Source of the DNA: Alteromonas sp. KUL42
Lineage (GTDB): Bacteria; Pseudomonadota; Gammaproteobacteria; Enterobacterales; Alteromonadaceae
NCBI RefSeq assembly: GCF_006538325.1
Contig: NZ_BJKK01000007.1
Span: forward strand, 62,001 to 126,000
Length of the DNA: 64,000 bases
Direction: 5' to 3'
Below the pieces are notes generated by a model. That model had not been told where the DNA came from and did no database searches. It saw only the letters and a program-made list of their open reading frames with translations. The position numbers and the translations under genes are program-made. This document shows positions 36,278-45,053 of this stretch, piece by piece. Within the stretch, counting starts at the first letter, position 1, and every line of letters starts with the position of its first letter.

Positions 36278-36631
36278 ATGGGTAAAATTTATATAACAGG
36301 GTTAGCCGTTGACACCCTGATCGGTGTGTATGACTGGGAGCGCACTGCGCAAACACAGCTTTTAATTGATATCACACTAGAAGTAGATTTAGCCAAGGCA
36401 ATGTTAAGTGATGATGTTAATGATACCGTCGATTACGCGAAAGTTGCTGAGTGTGTTGTAGAAGTTGGAAAGGATAGTTCATTTGAGCTACTTGAGGCTT
36501 TTGGTGCCAAAGTTATGGATACGGTGCTTTCACGCTTTAAGGTGGACGCCATTACGCTCAAAATTGTTAAGCCTAATATACTGCCTAATGCGCAAACCGT
36601 GGCGGTTGAAATGGTTAAAAGGGCTGATTGA
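36278..36631 (+). CDS. folB: Dihydroneopterin aldolase
   Basis: FolB converts 7,8-dihydroneopterin to 6-hydroxymethyl-dihydropterin in folate synthesis. The 117-aa protein shows the family start MGKIYITGLAVDTLIGVYDWER, a VDYAKVAECV segment near 51-60, the conserved SFELLEAFG near 67-75, and the final LKIVKPNILPNAQTVAVEM with the active-site Lys near 97. folK begins directly at its stop (TGA then ATG), so the two sequential pathway enzymes are made together. Confidence 0.94.
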   Translation: MGKIYITGLAVDTLIGVYDWERTAQTQLLIDITLEVDLAKAMLSDDVNDTVDYAKVAECVVEVGKDSSFELLEAFGAKVMDTVLSRFKVDAITLKIVKPNILPNAQTVAVEMVKRAD

Positions 36632-37138
36632 ATGTCACTTCACACCATCCTGATAAGTATCGGGTCTAATATTGAACGCGAACATTATACGCGCCAGTCT
36701 GTCATTGCCCTTAAAGCACATTTTGACGATGTTCGGGTATCATCTGTGTATGAAAGTGAGGCTGTCGGCTTTGACGGTAGCCCATTTTATAATTTAGTGG
36801 CGAGCGCTAAAACGTCGAAAACAATCGCGCAAGTGTGTGAGACTTTAAAAGCAATTGAAACGTCTCATGGTCGTGTGCACCGAGACAAAAAGTTCTGCGC
36901 GCGTACACTCGATTTAGACCTCCTTACCTACGATAGCGTAGTAACCCAATCGCCGGTAATACTTCCTAGGGAAGAAATTTGCTATAACGCTTTTGTATTG
37001 TGGCCCTTAGCAGAACTTGTACCCGACGATATTCACCCTGTTACAAATAAAAACTATGCGCTCATGTGGCGTGAATTTGACAAACAAAAACAGCAATTGT
37101 GGCCAATTGACTTTACGTGGAGCACAGCAAAGGAATGA
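36632..37138 (+). CDS. folK: 2-amino-4-hydroxy-6-hydroxymethyldihydropteridine pyrophosphokinase
   Basis: HPPK adds pyrophosphate from ATP to the product of FolB, the next folate step. The 168-aa protein has ISIGSNIEREHY near 8-19, VYESEAVGFDGSPFYNLV near 41-58, and the magnesium-binding RTLDLDLLTYD near 92-102, followed by LPREE near 113. These match HPPK in order and spacing. Its TGA overlaps the ATG of uppP by four bases. It belongs to a folB-folK-uppP unit. Confidence 0.94.
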   Translation: MSLHTILISIGSNIEREHYTRQSVIALKAHFDDVRVSSVYESEAVGFDGSPFYNLVASAKTSKTIAQVCETLKAIETSHGRVHRDKKFCARTLDLDLLTYDSVVTQSPVILPREEICYNAFVLWPLAELVPDDIHPVTNKNYALMWREFDKQKQQLWPIDFTWSTAKE

Positions 37139-37935
37139 CACTTTTCGAAATCATTATATTAGCCATTATTCAGGGTATCACTGAATTTTTGCCCATCAGC
37201 AGTTCAGGGCATTTGTTACTTCCTGCTGAGTTATTTGGATGGGTCAGTCAAGGGTTGGCCTTCGACGTGGCGGTGCATGTTGGAAGTTTGTTGGCGGTGA
37301 TGATTTACTTCCGTCAAGAAATAGCTCAAATGACGGTAGCTTGGGTTACTCAAGGTTTTTCTAAACAGCAATCAACTGATAGTAAACTTGCTTGGTATGT
37401 GATTGTGGCAACTATTCCTGCCGTTATCATTGGGTTTTTGATGAAAGGCTGGATTGAGGACAACGCTCGCACGGCTCTCGTCATTGCAGGAACGACCATC
37501 ATTTTTGGTTTATTACTGTGGTACGCCGATGCAACGGCAAAGCGTGATAAAGAGCTAGAGGGTTTAACACTGAAGCAGTCAGTGATTATAGGTCTAGCTC
37601 AAGTGTTAGCGTTAATACCTGGTACATCCCGTTCAGGCATTACTATGACAGCGGGGCTAATGTTGGGCTTAAAGCGAGAAGCCTGTGCGCGTTTTTCCTT
37701 TTTGTTATCCATACCAGTGATCCTTGGTGCAGGTTTACTTGCTACCCTTGACTTATTAAATGCTGAAGAAGTCGTTGACTGGTATGCATTGCTTTATGGT
37801 GCAGCTTTTTCTTTCGTTAGCGCTTACTTGTGTATTTACTTATTTTTAAGTTGGATATCGCGAATTGGTATGTTGCCATTTGTGATTTATCGTTTGGCGC
37901 TGGGCGTCATATTATTGTGGTTTGTGTTTGCCTAA
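37135..37935 (+). CDS. uppP: Undecaprenyl-diphosphatase
   Basis: UppP (BacA) dephosphorylates undecaprenyl diphosphate to recycle the cell-wall lipid carrier. From the ATG at 37135 it is 266 aa with about eight membrane segments. The active-site motifs are visible: GITEFLPISSSGHLLLPAE near 15-33 and LALIPGTSRSGITMTAGLMLG near 155-175. A GTG 18 bases upstream is an alternative start, but the ATG has AAAGGA next to it and overlaps the folK stop, which is normal coupling. Confidence 0.95.
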   Translation: MTLFEIIILAIIQGITEFLPISSSGHLLLPAELFGWVSQGLAFDVAVHVGSLLAVMIYFRQEIAQMTVAWVTQGFSKQQSTDSKLAWYVIVATIPAVIIGFLMKGWIEDNARTALVIAGTTIIFGLLLWYADATAKRDKELEGLTLKQSVIIGLAQVLALIPGTSRSGITMTAGLMLGLKREACARFSFLLSIPVILGAGLLATLDLLNAEEVVDWYALLYGAAFSFVSAYLCIYLFLSWISRIGMLPFVIYRLALGVILLWFVFA

Positions 37936-37987
37936 GCCCATTGGGCGATGACGAATTTTGAATGGTGGAAAGTGAGGAACACTATCT

Positions 37988-38359
37988 ATGTCTGAGACAA
38001 TTTTTACTAAAATTATCAACAAGGAAATTCCAGCAGAAATACTCTACGAAGATGAGCTATCTCTGGCATTTAAGGATATCAACCCGCAAGCGCCTTTGCA
38101 CTTCTTGGTGATCCCAAAAAAACCTATCGCTACAATTAATGATATTGCAGAAGAAGATCGCGAAGTAGTGGGTCATTTGTCATTTGTTGCTGCAAAAATT
38201 GCCGCAGAGCATGGGTTTGCTGATCAAGGCTTTCGGACCGTAATGAACTGCAATGAATTTGGTGGTCAAACTGTTTATCATATCCATCTTCATGTGTTAG
38301 CAGGAAAGCCACTAGGCTGGCCTCCTTACACTGAAAACATGAAGCAGCATGTTGAATAG
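37988..38359 (+). CDS. hinT: HIT-family purine nucleoside phosphoramidase (HinT)
   Basis: This 123-aa cytoplasmic protein hydrolyses adenosine phosphoramidates. It has the family start TIFTKIINKEIPAEILYEDE, QAPLHFLVIPKKPI near 34-47, and the catalytic histidine triad QTVYHIHLHVLAG near 94-106. GAGGAA lies ten bases before the ATG. It follows uppP by 52 bases and is closed by a clear terminator, so it may be read from its own promoter or with the fol-uppP genes. Confidence 0.94.
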   Translation: MSETIFTKIINKEIPAEILYEDELSLAFKDINPQAPLHFLVIPKKPIATINDIAEEDREVVGHLSFVAAKIAAEHGFADQGFRTVMNCNEFGGQTVYHIHLHVLAGKPLGWPPYTENMKQHVE

Positions 38360-38365
38360 ATAGAG

Positions 38366-38398
38366 AAAAACGCCGTAAGTTATCACTTACGGCGTTTT
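38366..38398 (+). terminator. Intrinsic terminator after hinT
   Basis: AAAACGCCGTAAGT and ACTTACGGCGTTTT pair perfectly around TATC, starting a few bases after the hinT stop. The flanking A- and T-runs make it active in both directions. Confidence 0.85.
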
Positions 38399-38564
38399 AG
38401 TATTGCGCGCTGTTTAAGACTATTCTCAAAGAAAGCCCTCGCTCCTGATAGTCAAAAATTTGTGTTGAACAGATGGATAAACATTGTGGTGATACAGTTT
38501 TAATTTTCATTTTTTAATGTAGTAGCTTTCTTGGAAATTCAAATCGCTAAAAAGCACATTAACT

Positions 38565-38858
38565 ATGTCGAAATTAAACATCATACCTAGCTTATCTATC
38601 ATAGTAGCTTTAGGTGCATGCTCTAGCATTCAACCTCCCGCATATGAGAAAGACAAGTCTCCAGAAAACCGTAGAGAATACAATGGGCTAAAGGGAGTTA
38701 TACAACAACAAAAAGATCAAAGTTACCTTATGTCTGCTGAGCTACAAAAGAAATGTAATGCTGCACGAATAGATCATGCTGTTGCGGAATCAACTGGAGA
38801 TGATGCTCAGTCAAAAGCGCAACAGGCAATAATTAAAGCAACTTGTGTGACTGATTAA
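38565..38858 (+). CDS. Small hypothetical lipoprotein
   Basis: I do not recognise this 97-aa protein. It has a clear lipoprotein signal with the lipobox LGAC (lipid Cys19). The short mature part is polar and probably helical (QQQKDQSYLMSAELQKKC near 47-64), with two further Cys that could form a disulfide. The ribosome site is poor (no AGGA). It stands alone between two terminators, which supports a discrete transcript. No function is assigned. Confidence 0.6.
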   Translation: MSKLNIIPSLSIIVALGACSSIQPPAYEKDKSPENRREYNGLKGVIQQQKDQSYLMSAELQKKCNAARIDHAVAESTGDDAQSKAQQAIIKATCVTD

Positions 38859-38872
38859 CTTAAACTGAAATA

Positions 38873-38911
38873 AAAGGCCTGATCCCGACAAAAACCAAAA
38901 ATCAGGCCTTT
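38873..38911. terminator. Bidirectional terminator
   Basis: AAAGGCCTGAT and ATCAGGCCTTT pair around a 17-base loop, between the small lipoprotein and the convergent peptidase gene. Confidence 0.7.
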
Positions 38912-38955
38912 ACTTCTATATAACAAAAGACGCCAATAATTAAATCGAACTAGCG

Positions 38956-40593
38956 TTATAACCCGAGTACTTCTTTGCCTTGATTGAAGTGGATATCAAC
39001 AGGTATATTAGCCGCTTCAAGACGGGCTAAATCTGCTGCCAGTGCCGGTTTAATTACGCCCATATTAGCAACTAACTCAGCCACGCCGTCATAATCACCA
39101 TCGCCTTGAAGCGTTAGAATTAAGGCGGAAAGAGCCTTGATAGCAGTCCCCATTTTTTCCATATTGACGCTATATAACCCCGCTTCGGTTTTTTCAAAGG
39201 CGCCTTGCTCAGCGAAAAAGTTAAAGCGGATCATATTCGCTTTACCGTGGGCTGAGCTTGCGCCAAAGCGCACTGAGCGGAAAATGCCTGCCATGAAGGT
39301 CACATAGTAGTCTTTCAATGTTCCTTCCGTTATTTCGCCTTTCTCCAATAAGCTTTGTACCATGTACAAACCAAGGATATCCGCCTTACCTTCTTCCAGT
39401 GCAGAGGCATGCTCTTTTAATGCGCCACGTACGGTATTACTACCATCAAGGGTATTTTTAATCCCTAAACCGTGGGCAACTTCGTGGAACATGGTGTTAG
39501 CAAAAAAGGCGTCAAAAGTAATATGCTCTCGCTGCTCCGGAACAATTAGCGTATCGGCAATGGGAACAAGAATATTGTCAAATTTAGCGCGCATCGCGTT
39601 TTTCAGCTGAAGGCGACGGGTTCCTTTCTCAAGTTGAACTCGTTCGTCATTCGGTAGGTTTATCGCAATCGTTTTACTTCCTGCATTGGAATGTCCGGCG
39701 TAGTAGATAACATCGTAAGCGTTTAAGTCAGCATCAGAGCCCGGCATCTCAGCTTTGTAGGCGCTCTCTACTGGTAAACCTTGTTGTAGCTCAGGCAAAA
39801 AGGCCGCGTACTTGGCAAGTTTTTCGCTCCATTTTAAGTCTTTTACCAGTACATAAGCTTCAAATGCTGCGCGATACCCAAAGAGTTGATCTTCATAGGA
39901 TTCAATAGGACCTATGACCAGCTCTACTGGGTTGGTTTTCATATCCATCCATGCCATATCAGAGGCTAAATAGTCATCGGTTAACAACGCTTCAGCGCGA
40001 AGTAGTAAGTACTGCTTAAACTCTTCATTGTTTGCTAATGCAGATGCTTCTTTGAGTAAATTGGCGGCCTTCGTTAGCTCATCACTGTATGCCTTTGAAT
40101 AAGGTTGAGTAAACAATTTACCTGTATCGTCGCGTTTCACGACGGAGTACAAACCTTGTTTGTCTTCAAAGTTCGCACTTTCAAATTCAGTTTTGGTCAT
40201 ATCATGAGGATAAAACTCTGCACCCAATGCTTTTTCTTCAAAACCGCTTAAAAAGGGAGCATCGCCGTTCAAGCGATCCCATGGGCCATAATTAATCTCA
40301 GCAAAGTGACGAACGTCTTTGTCTTCAATAGCGCTTAGAAATGCACTTTTATCTTGATTGAAGGCTTGTTGCCAAAAGAGGTCGTCCATAATTTTTGATG
40401 CATCAATAAGCAAGGACAACATGCGCTTTTGATTGTCACTTAAGTGTGATAAATCGCTGGTAAGGTCAACTGGGTGGTAAATCGACAAGCGAGACTGCTC
40501 AATAAGCAATGTGTGTTGAGCTGCAGGTGCGACTTCGGTTACTTGTTCTTCGCTTGTTTGTGGTGGCTTGCTGCAACTTGCTAGTAGAAACAC
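38956..40593 (-). CDS. Zinc metallopeptidase related to dipeptidyl peptidase III (lipoprotein, 5' end frameshifted)
   Basis: The open part encodes 545 aa. The zinc site is FHEVAHGLG near 367-375, giving HEXXH where classical M49 peptidases have HEXXGH. The second ligand motif EEGKADILGLY follows near 397-407, like the M49 EECRAE. Bacterial DPP III-like proteins of this length share the LKEHASALEEGKAD region. The available start is GTG inside a lipoprotein signal (LLASC), leaving almost no signal peptide. The missing 18 residues are found upstream in the same frame but lack a start (next entry). With one more A the gene would begin at an ATG. It probably acts on peptides in the periplasm or at the outer membrane. 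Confidence 0.72.
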   Translation of the reverse strand: MFLLASCSKPPQTSEEQVTEVAPAAQHTLLIEQSRLSIYHPVDLTSDLSHLSDNQKRMLSLLIDASKIMDDLFWQQAFNQDKSAFLSAIEDKDVRHFAEINYGPWDRLNGDAPFLSGFEEKALGAEFYPHDMTKTEFESANFEDKQGLYSVVKRDDTGKLFTQPYSKAYSDELTKAANLLKEASALANNEEFKQYLLLRAEALLTDDYLASDMAWMDMKTNPVELVIGPIESYEDQLFGYRAAFEAYVLVKDLKWSEKLAKYAAFLPELQQGLPVESAYKAEMPGSDADLNAYDVIYYAGHSNAGSKTIAINLPNDERVQLEKGTRRLQLKNAMRAKFDNILVPIADTLIVPEQREHITFDAFFANTMFHEVAHGLGIKNTLDGSNTVRGALKEHASALEEGKADILGLYMVQSLLEKGEITEGTLKDYYVTFMAGIFRSVRFGASSAHGKANMIRFNFFAEQGAFEKTEAGLYSVNMEKMGTAIKALSALILTLQGDGDYDGVAELVANMGVIKPALAADLARLEAANIPVDIHFNQGKEVLGL

Positions 40594-40646
40594 GCTGGCT
40601 AGCGTAGTTGCTATTGTTGAATATGTCGTTAGTTTTGTTTTTTCAT
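40594..40646 (-). other. Displaced start of the metallopeptidase gene
   Basis: Upstream of the GTG, in the same frame, the codons read KTKLTTYSTIATTLAS, a perfect lipoprotein signal continuing into VFLLASC. The ATG at 40646 is one base out of frame, because the following run (40643-40638) has six A instead of the seven needed for ATG AAA AAA ACA. An in-frame TAG lies just before. From here to 41139 I see only AT-rich spacer, including a CTAATATTG direct repeat near 40897-40916. Confidence 0.7.
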
Positions 40647-41139
40647 TATGTCTCTAGCCGGTTGATAATATATCTATGCTTTTGATTTCATACAAAAGTA
40701 TGAGAGTTATTTGTTCGATATCAATAGTGATTTCGCACTAGTTGTCTATACTTGGTCTATGCTTCCATATTTGTTGAGAAAAATACACAACAAACACAAC
40801 TGTCAATTTGAAAACCTCATCGAGATTAAGCCGCATTACCAACCGTGCTGATGTATATTTTTGAGAAGGTTAATCATGTTGAGCAAATGGAGCGCTCTAA
40901 TATTGCACTAATATTGAACTAGGATAGTATGGTATTGGAGTTACCTAAAGAATGCTAAGCAAGCTTTGGTTTTATCGTCCAAGGTTGTAAGTAAAGTCTA
41001 AAACAATAAATATAATTTAAGCTGTAAATGGAATTGGGTATCACGGAACAGGTATACAATTTGTTCAGTTTGCTCGTCGATGATGGTCTACAACCACCTC
41101 TTACAAGGGTGGCGTAACAAACTCTTTAAGGTAGAAAAT

Positions 41140-41976
41140 ATGTCTACACAGAATGCGCTATTAACGATACTAGTTGAGAAAATAAATAACGATACATTAG
41201 TGCTTCCTACACTTCCAGCTATTGCATTGAAGGTGCGAAAAGCAGCTGATGATCCTGAAATAAACTTAAATGATATGGGTGATGTTATTGGGCAGGATCC
41301 ATCTTTAAGTGCGCGAATGATTAAAATCGCAAACAGTGCTTATATGGGACGTAGTGTAAAAGTAACTTCTGTTAGCCAAGCCGTCACTCGTATCGGATTA
41401 CGTCAAATAAAAAATATATCCACCGCCTTAGCCATGGAGCAGTTGTTTGTTTCTAAAAATGATGTTGTAGCAAATTACTTGCAAAAAGAGTGGGCTAATA
41501 CGGTAAAAATAGTGGCTAATTCTATGGCTGTGTTACAGCTTTACATAGCGCGAACCAAAAAGCGTGAAATGAGCATGGACACCATGACGCTGGCAGCGCT
41601 TGTTCATAATATTGGTGTGTTACCGATTTTGACTGAAGCCGAACGCCACGCAGAGGTGTTTGCGAACCCTTCATTTCTTGATGTGGCTATTGATAAATTA
41701 GCAGGGCGAATTGGTGCTAGCATTATGCAAGAGTGGGGATTTGGTGATACGTTTGTTAACGTAGCAAAAAACTGGAAAGATCTCAGTTTCATACCTGAAC
41801 AATTGAGCTATATTGATTTTGTTCGCGTTGGCGCAGCGGTATCTGGCGCTATGGATAGTCAAAAAGACGCGGTACTGAATCTGGCAATTCAACGCGGTGT
41901 GGTTGCAGAAATGGGTGAGTTGCACTCGGATGAGTTTGAAGATTTAGCCAGTGCTGCGAAGCAAATTTTCTTGTAA
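41140..41976 (+). CDS. HDOD domain signalling protein
   Basis: This 278-aa cytoplasmic protein is almost wholly an HDOD domain, an HD-related fold that has lost metal-binding residues and acts in regulation. Marks include LPTLPAIALKVRKAADDP near 22-39, IGQDPSLSARMIKIANSAYMG near 49-69, and VTRIGLRQIKNISTALAM near 80-97. ALVHNIGV near 152-159 stands where HD enzymes have HD. Residue counts start at the ATG at 41140, which has AAGGTAG upstream; the longer frame adds 20 residues of unlikely sequence. It is transcribed alone. Its partner is unknown; relatives work in motility, biofilm and stress signalling. Confidence 0.82.
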   Translation: MSTQNALLTILVEKINNDTLVLPTLPAIALKVRKAADDPEINLNDMGDVIGQDPSLSARMIKIANSAYMGRSVKVTSVSQAVTRIGLRQIKNISTALAMEQLFVSKNDVVANYLQKEWANTVKIVANSMAVLQLYIARTKKREMSMDTMTLAALVHNIGVLPILTEAERHAEVFANPSFLDVAIDKLAGRIGASIMQEWGFGDTFVNVAKNWKDLSFIPEQLSYIDFVRVGAAVSGAMDSQKDAVLNLAIQRGVVAEMGELHSDEFEDLASAAKQIFL

Positions 41977-42000
41977 CGCATTTTACATGTTAATGCTTTA

Positions 42001-42031
42001 AAAGCCGATGTGTGAGTCACATCGGCTTTTT
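42001..42031 (+). terminator. Intrinsic terminator after the HDOD gene
   Basis: AAAGCCGATGTG and CACATCGGCTTT pair perfectly around a five-base loop, followed by more T. Confidence 0.85.
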
Positions 42032-42085
42032 GTTTTCTAACGCGGTTTGTTGGCACACTTTACTCAATATCACGGTGCATTTTCG

Positions 42086-43234
42086 CTACGTGGGCTTTCT
42101 TTGAACCAGTAATAACAGTAACCCAATAGCCAAGCCCCAAACAGCAGACGTCATTGAAAATAAGCTAAAGCCGGATGCAGTACAAAGCATGGTAAGCAAG
42201 GCGGGGGCACGGTGATGCTCAACTTCCATCGCGCGCACAATTGCACCTTGTAACGTCGCAAGTAGCGCCAAACCTGCGAGCAAATGCACAATTACTGGTG
42301 GCATACTTACAAACAGCGCAACGACCACCGAGGCCAGTAAACCCATTAACAAGTATGCCAAACCCGCGGCAATTGCCGCTTTATAACGTTGTGATTTATC
42401 ACTGTCAGCTTGTTCTCCCATACATAGTGCAGCGGTTATTGCTGCCAAATTAAAGGTAAAACCGCCGAAGGGAGCGAGTAGCGCTTGCACGCACGCAATA
42501 CCACTTAGAATAGGCTTGTGATCTGGTTGGTAGTCGTGTGCATGATGAATGGCTATTCCTGGCAAATTTTGCGATAGCGTGGTAATTAGAAATAGTGGAA
42601 AAGCTAAACCAATAGTGGCGCTTAAAGAAAACACTGGTGTAGTCCAGATAGGCACTGGCAGCGTAAATGAAATATCTATATCTTGCTGTAAGTAAATACT
42701 AATAGCCACTGAAAGTATTAACAAAACAAGCATTAGGTAACGTGGAAACAATCTACTGCCTACTAAATATAAAGCGATGAAACTCGCAACAAGTATGGGC
42801 GAGTTGTTTACATCACTGAAAATTGCTAGGCAAATAGGAAGTAGAATCCCAGCGAGTAACGCAGAAGATATTGCCACAGGGATACGGCTAATTTGTGCAA
42901 GCAGCGCGCGACTTTGTGCAGTGATTAATGAAAATAACGCACATAAAACAAATGCTCCAATGACTTCTGGTAGTGTATATGCATCTACAGTGGTAAGTAG
43001 AAACGCCGCCCCCGGTGTCGACCAAGCGGTTACTACAGGCATTTTTGTGAGCCATGAAAACACTATGCAGGTAAAGCCCATACCTAAACCGAGCGCGAGA
43101 AGCCAACTCACTACCATTTCATCAGTTGCGCCAGCACGACGCGCTAAGTCAATTACAATAACGATTGCGCTACTATAACCTACGGTCACCGCGGTAAGTC
43201 CTGCACTAATGTGACTAAACTTCCATTGCTTCAT
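42086..43234 (-). CDS. benE: BenE-family inner-membrane transporter
   Basis: This 382-aa protein has about 11-12 membrane segments throughout and the BenE/YdcO pattern: an N-terminal FSHISAGLTAVTVGYSSA, TAWSTPGAAFL near 69-79, and a central PGIAIHHAHDYQP near 224-236. The family is called benzoate/proton symporter, but E. coli YdcO has no confirmed substrate. The divergent XRE-cupin regulator and the operators between the genes mirror the E. coli ydcN (sutR)-ydcO pair, so this regulator probably controls it. No aromatic catabolism genes are nearby, so benzoate should not be assumed. Confidence 0.85.
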   Translation of the reverse strand: MKQWKFSHISAGLTAVTVGYSSAIVIVIDLARRAGATDEMVVSWLLALGLGMGFTCIVFSWLTKMPVVTAWSTPGAAFLLTTVDAYTLPEVIGAFVLCALFSLITAQSRALLAQISRIPVAISSALLAGILLPICLAIFSDVNNSPILVASFIALYLVGSRLFPRYLMLVLLILSVAISIYLQQDIDISFTLPVPIWTTPVFSLSATIGLAFPLFLITTLSQNLPGIAIHHAHDYQPDHKPILSGIACVQALLAPFGGFTFNLAAITAALCMGEQADSDKSQRYKAAIAAGLAYLLMGLLASVVVALFVSMPPVIVHLLAGLALLATLQGAIVRAMEVEHHRAPALLTMLCTASGFSLFSMTSAVWGLAIGLLLLLVQRKPT

Positions 43235-43286
43235 ATCAACCCCTTTTTAAGCAGAACACTTGAGTGAATTTCAACAACTGCTATTC

Positions 43287-43304
43287 TGTGCGTTATAACG
43301 CACA
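43287..43304. promoter_or_regulatory. Operator 1 between benE and its regulator
   Basis: TGTGCGTTATAACGCACA is a perfect 18-base palindrome. It lies 53 bases from the benE start and is nearly repeated 41 bases away. Confidence 0.7.
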
Positions 43305-43326
43305 TGGAAAGTCAGCAACATATCAT

Positions 43327-43346
43327 TTGTGCGTTATAGCGCACAA
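43327..43346. promoter_or_regulatory. Operator 2 between benE and its regulator
   Basis: TTGTGCG-TTATAG-CGCACAA shares the TTGTGCG half-site with operator 1 and is centred 41 bases (about four helical turns) from it. It lies 38 bases before the regulator start, so the regulator may repress both genes and itself. Confidence 0.7.
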
Positions 43347-43383
43347 GTGGTGTGCCAAAAAAATTGTAAAATATAGAGTGATA

Positions 43384-43956
43384 ATGAATATGGCAGGAAA
43401 TGATCCGACGGATATTGCACAAAGTATCTCAACGCATCTTCGCGAAGTACGCAAAGAAAAAGGACTATCTCTTGATAAAGCGGCCGCGTTAACGGGGGTA
43501 TCTAAAGCCATGTTAGGTCAAATAGAGAGAGGTGAATCTAGCCCGACTATCGCCACATTGTGGAAGATAGCAACCGGGCTAGAATGTTCATTTTCATCCT
43601 TTTTACTAGATAGTAACTCTGCGGTGCTCTCACAAGCGAGTCGGATTCAAGGTGAGTTCGCCAACGATCCTAATATGACGGTAAAAACCCTTTTTCCTTT
43701 TAACCCAGAAACAGGTTTTGAAATGTTTGAGCTTTGCTTAACGGCCCATCATGAGCAACATTCTAGCGCCCACCAAATAGGTGTTACAGAGCATATTCAT
43801 GTGACTAAGGGGACATTAAGTGTATTTCAGGAAGGTACTTGGCATACTTATGCCAAAGGGGAACAGTGTCTGTTACGTGCAGATCAAGCTCATGGCTATC
43901 GCGACGAAGTAGGAGAAACGCGGTTCATTGCTGTTATTCACTACCCAAAACGATAG
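43384..43956 (+). CDS. XRE-family regulator with C-terminal cupin domain
   Basis: This 190-aa regulator has a helix-turn-helix at about 13-67 (LREVRKEKGLSLDKAAALTGVSKAMLGQIERGESSPT in outline) and a cupin barrel at about 110-185 with TEHIHVTKGTLSVF. It matches the YdcN/SutR class. The ATG at 43384 is chosen because the longer frame would run through the operators. It is divergent from benE, and two near-identical palindromes lie between them. The cupin probably binds a small ligand that relieves repression; the ligand is unknown. Confidence 0.87.
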   Translation: MNMAGNDPTDIAQSISTHLREVRKEKGLSLDKAAALTGVSKAMLGQIERGESSPTIATLWKIATGLECSFSSFLLDSNSAVLSQASRIQGEFANDPNMTVKTLFPFNPETGFEMFELCLTAHHEQHSSAHQIGVTEHIHVTKGTLSVFQEGTWHTYAKGEQCLLRADQAHGYRDEVGETRFIAVIHYPKR

Positions 43957-44056
43957 TAATAGGGTTCACACAAAGAGAATAAGGACTTGATATGAACCCA
44001 TGTGTTTCTGAGCGTTTTAAACACTAACGCTTGTCGAAAGACTTTCAATAGTGAAA

Positions 44057-44968
44057 TTATAGGCTAGCGTCGTTTAGATTGAGCACGTTTTGTAAAAATA
44101 CAATAAGCGCTGATAATTCTGCAGACATCAGAGCAAATTCAGCATCAAGCCTTGCCTCAACTTGATCTTTTGGAACGTCATCTGTCTCTTCTTTAATGCG
44201 ATCAGTAAATTTAATGCGTTTAAGCGCGCCGTCTTCGCACAAAATTGCAGTTAACGTATCGGCATATTCAAAAGCCACTTTTTGAGCCAGCTTGCCAGCG
44301 GATAAATGAATGCTGATTTCTTCACTGTCGAGCGGCTGATTTTTGCACCGTATAACACTACCCACATCGTCAGTTGACTTGAATTCAGCTTCTTCTAGCA
44401 ACGCAATACCTTCAGGAGTACTGTCAGAAATCCAATGGGTGAGCTCACTTTGTAGACTTCTGCGCGTCAATGGAACAACGGGCAATGAACCAATCGCTTT
44501 TCTCACCATAGCAAGAAAGGCCTCAGCTTTTCCGTCTGAAGATGCATCAACAACAACAAGGTTGTCTGGCAAAGAAATAAAACCATGGGTGTAGCTGTTC
44601 TTAGTAAAAGCTTGAGGAAGCAAGCGCGTTTGAATTTCCTGCTTCAAGTCGGCCTTCGCTTTTTTACCTACGGGTGCACCTGTTTCGGCTTCAATTTTAG
44701 CCACCATTTCTTCAAGTTCGCCGTTAACTACAGCACTCGGTAAAATCTTTTCTTGTTTCTTTAACGTGATCCAATAACGTTGCTGAACCACATGACACAT
44801 GGTGCCTTGCTTACCTACTTGTGAAAACGGAGAGGCGAAGCCCATTGTCGCGAGGTCTTGACTGCCACAAGGGCGGAATGCATGTGCGCTTAGTACGCGC
44901 TCTAAATCGTCATCGTTTAACGAAAGTGGTTGGGTAATTTGATAAGCTTTTGCGTTTTTAAACCACAT
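44057..44968 (-). CDS. rdgC: Recombination-associated protein RdgC
   Basis: RdgC forms a ring around DNA and limits RecA action. From the ATG at 44968 it is 303 aa, identical in size to E. coli RdgC, and begins MWFKNAKAYQIT as the family does. Other conserved stretches are FRPCGSQDLATMGFASP near 32-48 and LTRRSLQSELTHWI near 166-179. The longer frame adds 15 residues not seen in the family. It is transcribed on its own, 86 bases beyond the end of the histidine kinase gene on the same strand. Confidence 0.95.
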   Translation of the reverse strand: MWFKNAKAYQITQPLSLNDDDLERVLSAHAFRPCGSQDLATMGFASPFSQVGKQGTMCHVVQQRYWITLKKQEKILPSAVVNGELEEMVAKIEAETGAPVGKKAKADLKQEIQTRLLPQAFTKNSYTHGFISLPDNLVVVDASSDGKAEAFLAMVRKAIGSLPVVPLTRRSLQSELTHWISDSTPEGIALLEEAEFKSTDDVGSVIRCKNQPLDSEEISIHLSAGKLAQKVAFEYADTLTAILCEDGALKRIKFTDRIKEETDDVPKDQVEARLDAEFALMSAELSALIVFLQNVLNLNDASL

Positions 44969-45053
44969 AATGAAAGCAGTCTCATATAGAAAAAGAGCGC
45001 GCAAGCGTACCAATGTACGCTACGCGGTGCAATTGAATAGGAAAAAAAACGAT

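Noticed and set aside
42777..43178. 133-aa plus-strand frame inside benE
   Set aside because: Antisense to a clear membrane transporter, with no ribosome site and no family features.
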